A stretch of 34,681 nucleotides of DNA from Microbacteriaceae bacterium PS02067 (GTDB lineage: Bacteria > Actinomycetota > Actinomycetes > Actinomycetales > Microbacteriaceae). The notes beneath the pieces are model-generated. The model made no database searches. It was not told the origin of the DNA and worked only from the letters and a program-made list of their open reading frames with translations. The DNA lies in contig JASCPG010000034.1 in assembly GCA_029960085.1 (NCBI GenBank), forward strand, positions 1 through 34,681, in the 5' to 3' direction. Of the stretch, positions 29,916-34,681 are shown piece by piece; within the stretch, counting starts at the first letter, position 1; each line of letters opens with the position of its first letter. The position numbers were made by a program, and so were the translations under genes.

Positions 29916-29981
29916 ACAGGAGATCTCACCAAAACAGGACGCTTTCCCCAGAAAACGTCCTGTCTCGGTGAGATCTCCTGT
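29916..29981. repeat. 66-nt nested inverted repeat between convergent genes
   Basis: Outer arms ACAGGAGATCTCACC (29916-29930) and 29967-29981 pair perfectly over 15 bp. Inner arms ACAGGACG (29934-29941) and 29956-29963 pair over 8 bp, separated by 3-nt AAA/CTC bulges. AAAACAGGA and TCCTGTCTCGGTGA each occur twice. No T-tract. It may be a bidirectional terminator or a dispersed palindromic element. Confidence 0.8.
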
Positions 29982-29984
29982 CTC

Positions 29985-30016
29985 GGTGACGCGACGCGCG
30001 CCGGCGCGCGGTCACC
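29985..30016 (-). terminator. Hairpin after pstB
   Basis: GGTGAC...GTCACC outer arms (29985-29990, 30011-30016) with an inner perfect GCGCGC CG GCGCGC stem (29996-30009), 10 nt beyond the pstB stop. No T-tract. Confidence 0.5.
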
Positions 30017-30025
30017 CGCCCCGAC

Positions 30026-30805
30026 TCACCCGAATCGGCCGGAGACGTAGTCCTCCGTGGCCTGCACCGACGGCGAGGTGAAGATCGTGTCGGTGTCGTT
30101 GTACTCGATGAGCTTGCCGGGCTTGCCGGTGCCGGCGATGTTGAAGAAGGCGGTCTTGTCGCTGACGCGGGATGCCTGCTGCATGTTGTGCGTCACGATG
30201 ACGACCGTGTACTCGTTCTTGAGCTCCTGGATGAGCTCCTCGATCGCGAAGGTCGAGATCGGGTCGAGCGCCGAGCACGGCTCGTCCATGAGGAGCACGT
30301 CGGGGGAGACCGCGATCGCGCGCGCGATGCAGAGACGCTGCTGCTGGCCGCCGGAGAGCCCCGCGCCGGGCTTGTCGAGGCGGTCCTTGACCTCGTTCCA
30401 GAGGTTCGCACCCTGGAGCGACTTCTCGACGAGGGCGTCCGCGTCGGACTTCGAGATGCCCTTGTTGTTCAGGCGCACCCCCGCCAGCACGTTCTCCTTG
30501 ATCGACATCGTCGGGAACGGGTTCGGCCGCTGGAAGACCATGCCGACCTGGCGGCGCACGAGCACCGGGTCGACGCCGGGGCCGTACAGGTTGTCACCGT
30601 CGAGGAGCACCTCGCCCTTGACGTGGGCGCCGGGGATGACCTCGTGCATGCGGTTGAGCGTCCGCAGGAACGTGGACTTGCCGCAGCCCGACGGGCCGAT
30701 GAAGGCGGTCACCGTGCGCGGGCGGATGTCGATGGACACACCCTCGACGGCGAGGAAGTCGCTGTAGTAGACGTTGAGGTCGTTGACTTCGATGCTCTTG
30801 GACAT
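30026..30805 (-). CDS. pstB: Phosphate ABC transporter ATP-binding protein
   Basis: ATPase of the high-affinity phosphate importer PstSCAB. 259 residues. Walker [10 protein letters not shown] (37-45), Q-loop VFQRPNPFP, signature [15 protein letters not shown], Walker [13 protein letters not shown] and switch [13 protein letters not shown] are intact. The DEPCSALDP sequence is typical of PstB. Last gene of the operon, 30 nt after pstA. Confidence 0.96.
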   Translation of the reverse strand: MSKSIEVNDLNVYYSDFLAVEGVSIDIRPRTVTAFIGPSGCGKSTFLRTLNRMHEVIPGAHVKGEVLLDGDNLYGPGVDPVLVRRQVGMVFQRPNPFPTMSIKENVLAGVRLNNKGISKSDADALVEKSLQGANLWNEVKDRLDKPGAGLSGGQQQRLCIARAIAVSPDVLLMDEPCSALDPISTFAIEELIQELKNEYTVVIVTHNMQQASRVSDKTAFFNIAGTGKPGKLIEYNDTDTIFTSPSVQATEDYVSGRFG

Positions 30806-30835
30806 CGGATGCCTTTCTGGGACAGACCCGGGGGG

Positions 30836-31927
30836 TCAGCGGGTCTTCGGCGCGAACACCATCGCGACGATACGGGCAATGAGGTTGAAGATGATGACCA
30901 GGATGACGAGCAGCAGTGCCGCACCCCATGCCTGGGCCTGGGAGGCGTCGATGTCCTTGCCGGGGAAGCTGTAGGCGGTGTACGCCATGACCGGCAGGGT
31001 CTGCATCGGGTCCTGGAACGGGTTGACGTTCAGGCTGTCGGTGAAGCTCGCCGCGATGAAGATCGGGGCGGTCTCGCCGACGACACGGGCCACCGCGAGG
31101 ACGACACCGGTCACGATGCCGCTCGCCGCCGTGCGCAGCACGATCTTGATGATCGTCGTCGAGCGCGGCACACCGAGCGCGAAGGATGCCTCGCGCAGAT
31201 CTGCCGGCACCAGGCGGAGCATCTCCTCGGTGGAGCGGATCACGATCGGGATCATCAGGACGCACAGGGCGATCGAGGCGGAGAAGCCGGAGAACGCCTT
31301 CGGGCCGACGATGAGCGCGAACAGCGAGAACGCGAACAGACCCGCGACGATCGAGGGGATGCCCGTCATGACGTCGACGAGGAACGTGACCGTGCGTCGC
31401 AGCGGATTGTTCGGCTGCGCGTACTCGACGAGGTAGACGGCGGCGAGGATGCCGATCGGCACGGAGATCAGCGCAGCGATGCCCGTGATGATGAGCGTGC
31501 CGACGACGGCCTGCCAGGCGCCGGGCGTCGCGACGACCTCGAGGGTGTTCGGGTCGAACGTCGTCCCGCCGACCTGGGTGACGAACTGCCAGTTGAGGAC
31601 GCCCATGCCCTTGATGAACACCGTGAGCAGCGTCGAGACGAGCGGGATGAGGGCGAGGAGGAACGCGGCCGTCACGAGTCCCCGCACGACGCGGTCGGTG
31701 GCGCGGCGACGGCCTTCGACGATCGTCGATCCGACGCCGATGGCGAGGAGGTAGACGATGGCGGCGATGATGAGCCAGCCGGGCAGCGAGAAGGCCTGCA
31801 GCACGAGCATGATCACCGCGACGGCGGCGAACGCGCCCACCGCGAGGGCGGGCTCGATGAAGCGGGGCAGCTGGCCGCTGGTCAGCGCGCGCTGCTCGGT
31901 GGCAGCAGCCGGGGCGGTGGTGGTCAC
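30836..31927 (-). CDS. pstA: Phosphate ABC transporter permease PstA
   Basis: 363-residue membrane subunit. The N-terminal part carries extra helices (FIEPALAVGAFAAVAVIMLV, WLIIAAIVYLLAIGVGSTIV) before the standard PstA core, longer than the E. coli protein. The core has FIKGMGVLNWQFVTQ, the coupling motif EEMLRLVPADLREASFALGV and GETAPIFIAASF. GTG 31927 overlaps the pstC stop (GTGA). Confidence 0.94.
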   Translation of the reverse strand: MTTTAPAAATEQRALTSGQLPRFIEPALAVGAFAAVAVIMLVLQAFSLPGWLIIAAIVYLLAIGVGSTIVEGRRRATDRVVRGLVTAAFLLALIPLVSTLLTVFIKGMGVLNWQFVTQVGGTTFDPNTLEVVATPGAWQAVVGTLIITGIAALISVPIGILAAVYLVEYAQPNNPLRRTVTFLVDVMTGIPSIVAGLFAFSLFALIVGPKAFSGFSASIALCVLMIPIVIRSTEEMLRLVPADLREASFALGVPRSTTIIKIVLRTAASGIVTGVVLAVARVVGETAPIFIAASFTDSLNVNPFQDPMQTLPVMAYTAYSFPGKDIDASQAQAWGAALLLVILVIIFNLIARIVAMVFAPKTR

Positions 31928-32925
31928 GAGCGCTTTCCCTTCTTGCGGCGGCCCTTGGCCCCAGGCCCGGTCGCCGCGATGATGTAGCGCGCGAGCATGT
32001 TCACCGCGAGCGAGACGACGAAGAGCATCAGACCGGTGCCGATGAGCGCCGAGCGCTGCAGGTCGGTGGCGATGGGGAAGTTCAGGGCGATGTTCGCGGC
32101 GATCGTCTGCGAGTTGTAGCCGTCCGTGAGGATGCGCAGCGAGAAGATCAGCGACGGCGAGACGATCAGCGCGATCGCCATGGTCTCGCCGAGCGCGCGC
32201 CCGAGGCCGAGGAGCGTCGCAGAGACCATGCCGCTGCGTGCGTAGGGGATGACCGAGAGGCGGATCATCTCCCACCGGGTCGCGCCGAGGGCGAGCGCGG
32301 CCTCTTCGTGCAGGCGCGGGGTCTGCAGGAAGATCTCGCGCGTGATCGACGTGACGATCGGGAGGATCATGACCGCGAGCACCACGCCACCGGCGAAGAG
32401 GGTCGAGCCGGTGCTCGAGACGGGATCGGCGAAGATCGGGATCCATCCGAAGTACTGGTTCAGGAAGTCGGCGAACGGCAGTAGGAAGGGGCGGATGACG
32501 ATGATGCCCCAGAGGCCGAAGACGATCGAGGGGACGGCCGCGAGCAGGTCGACGACGTAGCCGAGCGCTCCGGCCAGGCGCCGCGGCGCGTAGTGCGAGA
32601 TGAACAGCGCGATGCCGATCGCGACCGGGGTTCCGAGCACCATCGCGATGAGGGCTGCCCAGATGCTTCCCCACAGGAGCGGGCCGACGTAGTCCCAGAA
32701 GCTCGCCCAGTCGTTGTTCTGGTAGCCGGCGAGCTCGCCTTCGGACCAGTTGGCGGTGATCGCCGGGAGGCCCTTGAGGATGAGGAAGATGGCGACGCCG
32801 GCGAGGATCACCATGATCGACACGGCGGCGCCGGTCGAGAGCCCGAGGAAGATCGTGTCGCCTGGGCGGCGTTTGGTCGACGGGCGCACGGCGCCGTTCG
32901 CGGCTGCGGTTGTCGTGTCAGTCAC
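31924..32925 (-). CDS. pstC: Phosphate ABC transporter permease PstC
   Basis: 333-residue membrane subunit with six helices. First helix VSIMVILAGVAIFLILKGLP, then NDWASFWDYVGPLLWGSIWA, IALFISHYAPRRLAGALGYV, VDLLAAVPSIVFGLWG, coupling loop TPRLHEEAALALGATRWEMI and ALGETMAIALIVSPS. GTG 32925 with GGAG nine nt upstream. Separated from pstS by a long hairpin. Confidence 0.95.
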   Translation of the reverse strand: MTDTTTAAANGAVRPSTKRRPGDTIFLGLSTGAAVSIMVILAGVAIFLILKGLPAITANWSEGELAGYQNNDWASFWDYVGPLLWGSIWAALIAMVLGTPVAIGIALFISHYAPRRLAGALGYVVDLLAAVPSIVFGLWGIIVIRPFLLPFADFLNQYFGWIPIFADPVSSTGSTLFAGGVVLAVMILPIVTSITREIFLQTPRLHEEAALALGATRWEMIRLSVIPYARSGMVSATLLGLGRALGETMAIALIVSPSLIFSLRILTDGYNSQTIAANIALNFPIATDLQRSALIGTGLMLFVVSLAVNMLARYIIAATGPGAKGRRKKGKRS

Positions 32926-33010
32926 AGGTGCGTCTCCGCTGTCGGGTGGTCATCGGGTCTCCTCGGGTCTGCCGAGCGCCTCCACCGAGCCGAGGGATCG
33001 GGGGGAGCGC

Positions 33011-33051
33011 TCGGCTCAGCCCGACCCGCGAAGCGGGCCGGGCTGAGCCGA
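33011..33051 (-). terminator. Long hairpin between pstS and pstC
   Basis: TCGGCTCAGCCCG (33011-33023) pairs perfectly with 33039-33051. Inside, CCCGC GAA GCGGG forms a further 5-bp stem past one A/C mismatch. It starts 5 nt after the pstS stop and has no T-tract, so it probably limits readthrough or protects pstS mRNA. Confidence 0.6.
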
Positions 33052-33056
33052 AGGGA

Positions 33057-34184
33057 TTACTTGATCGCAGCCAGCGTCTTGGCCGCGGCCTCGAGGACCG
33101 AGGTCGGCAGCGGCGCGGAGCCCGCGTTCTTCGCGGCGACTTCCTGGCCCAGCGACGAGGTCACGAAGCCGAGGTACGACTTGACGAGCTCGGCCTGCTT
33201 GGCGTCCTTGAACGTGGTGCAGGTGACGGCGTACGAGACCAGCGGGATCGGGTACGTCTCAGCGGTCAGCTTCGAGTAGTCGAACTTCTTCGACAGGTCG
33301 CCCTCGACGCCGTTGGAGGCATCCACAGCGGCGACGTCGAACGTCTTCGAGACGGCCTCGCCCGAGTACGCGACCGCGGTGCCGTCCTGGAGGATCGACG
33401 CAGCGTTCAGGTCACCGATGGCGGAGTGGTCGGCGTAGCCGATGGTGCCAGAGCCCGACTTCACGGCCTCGACGACACCGCTGCCGCCCTTCTGCTTCGA
33501 GACGTTGCCCTCGACCGGCCAGTCCTTGCCCGCGGGGTAGGTCCAGACCGAGGTCTGGGTCGCGGCGAGGTAGTTGGTGAAGTTCTGGGTCGTGCCCGAG
33601 CCGTCCGAACGCGCGACCGTGGTGATCGGGCCGGCGGTGAGCGCCGAGCCGTTGTCCTTCGTGATGGCCGGGTCGGACCAGTCGGTGATCTGCAGCGCGA
33701 AGATCTTCGCGATCGTCTCACCCGAGAGGGAGAGCTTCGTGACGCCGGGGATGTTGAAGATGATCGCGACACCGTCGAGGTAGACGGGGATGTTCACGCC
33801 GCCCTCGGTGCACAGCGCCTTGGACTGCGTGGTCTGGTCGGCGTTCAGCGGCGAGTCGGAGCCCGCGAAGTCGTACGCGCCGGAGAGGAAGTTGGTGACG
33901 CCACCGCCGGAGCCCTGCGACTTGTCGTAGTTGATCGTGACGTTCTTCGCCGTGGCGTTGTACGCCGTGGTCCACGCCTGCTGGGCGTTGGACTGGGCGC
34001 TCGAACCACCGGAGGTGATCGTGCCGGACAGGCTCGGGTCGATCGTGAACTCGACGTTGGAGTCGGCGGGCGACTCGGAGGCAGACGGCGTGGAGCCGGT
34101 GTCGGAGGTCGACGCGCAACCGGCGAGCGTCAGGGCCGCGATGGCGGCGACAGCGCCCAGCTGGGCGATGCGGGTGATCTTCAC
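33057..34184 (-). CDS. pstS: Phosphate-binding lipoprotein PstS
   Basis: 375-residue phosphate-binding lipoprotein. Signal peptide with lipobox LTLAGC (Cys near 23), Ser/Thr-rich linker, then the PstS fold: GTITSGGSSAQSNAQQAWTT, NYDKSQGSGGGVTNFLSGAY, DFAGSDSPLNADQT, VYLDGVAIIFNIPG, TTVARSDGSGTTQNFTNYLA and KQKGGSGVVEAVKSGSGTIG, which supply the phosphate-binding Ser/Gly/Asp/Arg residues. GTG 34184 has AAGGA about six nt upstream. First gene of pstSCAB, preceded by a PHO-box-like repeat. Confidence 0.95.
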   Translation of the reverse strand: MKITRIAQLGAVAAIAALTLAGCASTSDTGSTPSASESPADSNVEFTIDPSLSGTITSGGSSAQSNAQQAWTTAYNATAKNVTINYDKSQGSGGGVTNFLSGAYDFAGSDSPLNADQTTQSKALCTEGGVNIPVYLDGVAIIFNIPGVTKLSLSGETIAKIFALQITDWSDPAITKDNGSALTAGPITTVARSDGSGTTQNFTNYLAATQTSVWTYPAGKDWPVEGNVSKQKGGSGVVEAVKSGSGTIGYADHSAIGDLNAASILQDGTAVAYSGEAVSKTFDVAAVDASNGVEGDLSKKFDYSKLTAETYPIPLVSYAVTCTTFKDAKQAELVKSYLGFVTSSLGQEVAAKNAGSAPLPTSVLEAAAKTLAAIK

Positions 34185-34254
34185 TGTGAATCCTTCACTG
34201 TGGTCGGGGTGGGGTTCGGCCCGGTGCAGGGCTCGACCTGACGGTAGACACCGA

Positions 34255-34260
34255 CTCTTA
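34255..34260 (-). promoter_or_regulatory. -10 candidate TAAGAG for pstS
   Basis: TAAGAG on the minus strand, downstream of the PHO-box repeat, which would cover the -35 region. This is the usual layout for PhoP-activated promoters. Confidence 0.4.
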
Positions 34261-34277
34261 CGGGAGTGGGCTGTGCG

Positions 34278-34295
34278 GGTGAACGAGAGGTGAAC
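34278..34295 (-). promoter_or_regulatory. PHO box (PhoP operator) of pstS
   Basis: On the minus strand GTTCACC occurs twice with an exact 11-nt period (34295-34289 and 34284-34278). This matches the 11-bp direct repeats beginning GTTCA that bind PhoP in Streptomyces. Confidence 0.7.
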
Positions 34296-34329
34296 GGTGA
34301 TGCCTGTTGAGGGGGTGGAACGCGCCGCT

Positions 34330-34351
34330 GTTCTTCTGCGGTTCACCTGGG
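34330..34351 (+). promoter_or_regulatory. Second PHO-box-like repeat, facing the divergent gene
   Basis: GTTCTTCTGCG (34330-34340) is followed directly by GTTCACCTGGG (34341-34351), an 11-nt direct repeat on the plus strand. It covers the -35 region of the gene starting at 34370. Confidence 0.5.
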
Positions 34352-34356
34352 GCCGA

Positions 34357-34362
34357 TACCCT
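34357..34362 (+). promoter_or_regulatory. -10 box TACCCT, leaderless start
   Basis: TACCCT followed by 7 nt and ATG 34370. Confidence 0.5.
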
Positions 34363-34369
34363 GTGCGCC

Positions 34370-34681
34370 ATGTCGAAGACCAGCAAGGCCGAGCGCGACG
34401 CGCTCGACGCCATCAGCGAGGCATCCACCGCCGTCAAGCGAGCCGAGAAGGCCGCCCGTACGCTGCCCAAGAAGCAGGCGCGCGCGCTCGAGGACTACAT
34501 CGACGAGGCGCGTGACGCCGTCGACGTGTCGAAGAAGAAGGTCCGCAAGATGCCCCGCAAGGTCGCCAAGGCCGCGGAGCGCGCCGCGCGCCGCCTCGAG
34601 CGGGCGGTCGCGACGTCCCTCGCGAAGGCCGAGCGCAAGGCGCAGCTGCGCGCCGACGCCCGCCGGGCCGCGGCGGATGCC
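34370..34681 (+). CDS. Lys/Ala-rich coiled protein, 3' end outside window
   Basis: At least 104 residues, starting MSKTSKAERDALDAISEAST and rich in Lys, Arg and Ala (RAEKAARTLPKKQARALEDY, KKKVRKMPRKVAKAAERAAR). It looks like a continuous basic helix, perhaps a nucleic-acid or polyphosphate-interacting protein, but no family is recognised. Divergent from pstS with a PHO-box-like repeat over its promoter, so it may respond to phosphate. Leaderless start. Confidence 0.7.
   Translation, partial: MSKTSKAERDALDAISEASTAVKRAEKAARTLPKKQARALEDYIDEARDAVDVSKKKVRKMPRKVAKAAERAARRLERAVATSLAKAERKAQLRADARRAAADA

Overview
The window is high-GC actinobacterial chromosome, most likely from Microbacterium or a close Microbacteriaceae relative. 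Evidence: the gene order, GTG starts, 4-base GTGA/ATGA gene junctions, a large excess of the word GGATGCC/GGCATCC, and many genes whose -10 box lies only 6-7 nt before the start codon (leaderless transcripts). The species assignment is inference.

Layout. 1-2121: 5' part of acetyl-CoA synthetase (minus strand), then a small RNA with two C-rich loops that fits the actinobacterial 6C RNA. 2261-5230: compact Tad/Flp pilus locus (TadA ATPase, one TadB/TadC-like membrane protein, Flp-like pilin, TadE, second TadE-like protein). 5303-11382: topA, tmk, holB and a secreted TAP-like peptidase lipoprotein. The order acs - 6C - tad - topA - holB matches, as I remember it, the mycobacterial arrangement. 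11462-14213: methionine importer metQNI on the minus strand, with a compact pseudoknot-capable 5' UTR in front of metQ. 14387-19376: tRNA-Thr(CGU), a small membrane protein starting 2 nt after the tRNA, an MMPL exporter, nicotinamidase, a DUF2510 membrane protein, a lipoprotein and a small membrane protein.

19497-23890 is an accessory segment: YefM-YoeB and HigBA toxin-antitoxin modules, a small zinc-finger-like protein, and a large AIPR-family protein with an N-terminal PD-(D/E)XK-like nuclease domain (probable phage-defence gene). It looks lower in GC from about 20.7 kb on, lacks GGATGCC words, and ends beside the 3' end of tRNA-Lys(UUU), as integrated islands often do. No integrase or duplicated attachment site was seen.

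24022-28024 is a SigK-type regulon in one block: an MPT70/MPT83-like fasciclin lipoprotein, divergent DipZ (CcdA-thioredoxin fusion), an ECF sigma factor of SigK type and its RskA anti-sigma factor. The divergent intergenic region holds two promoters with the same layout, CAATCC-N16-CGAAC, which fits SigK-type recognition. 28063-29891: an unrecognised protein, three 70-bp repeats with identical hairpins, and a class IV aminotransferase (PabC-like). 30026-34184: phosphate importer pstSCAB on the minus strand. Two PHO-box-like direct repeats lie between pstS and a divergent Lys/Ala-rich gene that runs off the window.

Recurring themes: both ABC importer operons put a long perfect hairpin right after the binding-protein gene, and two small genes appear to be read from leaderless mini-ORFs whose stop overlaps the next start (ATGA).
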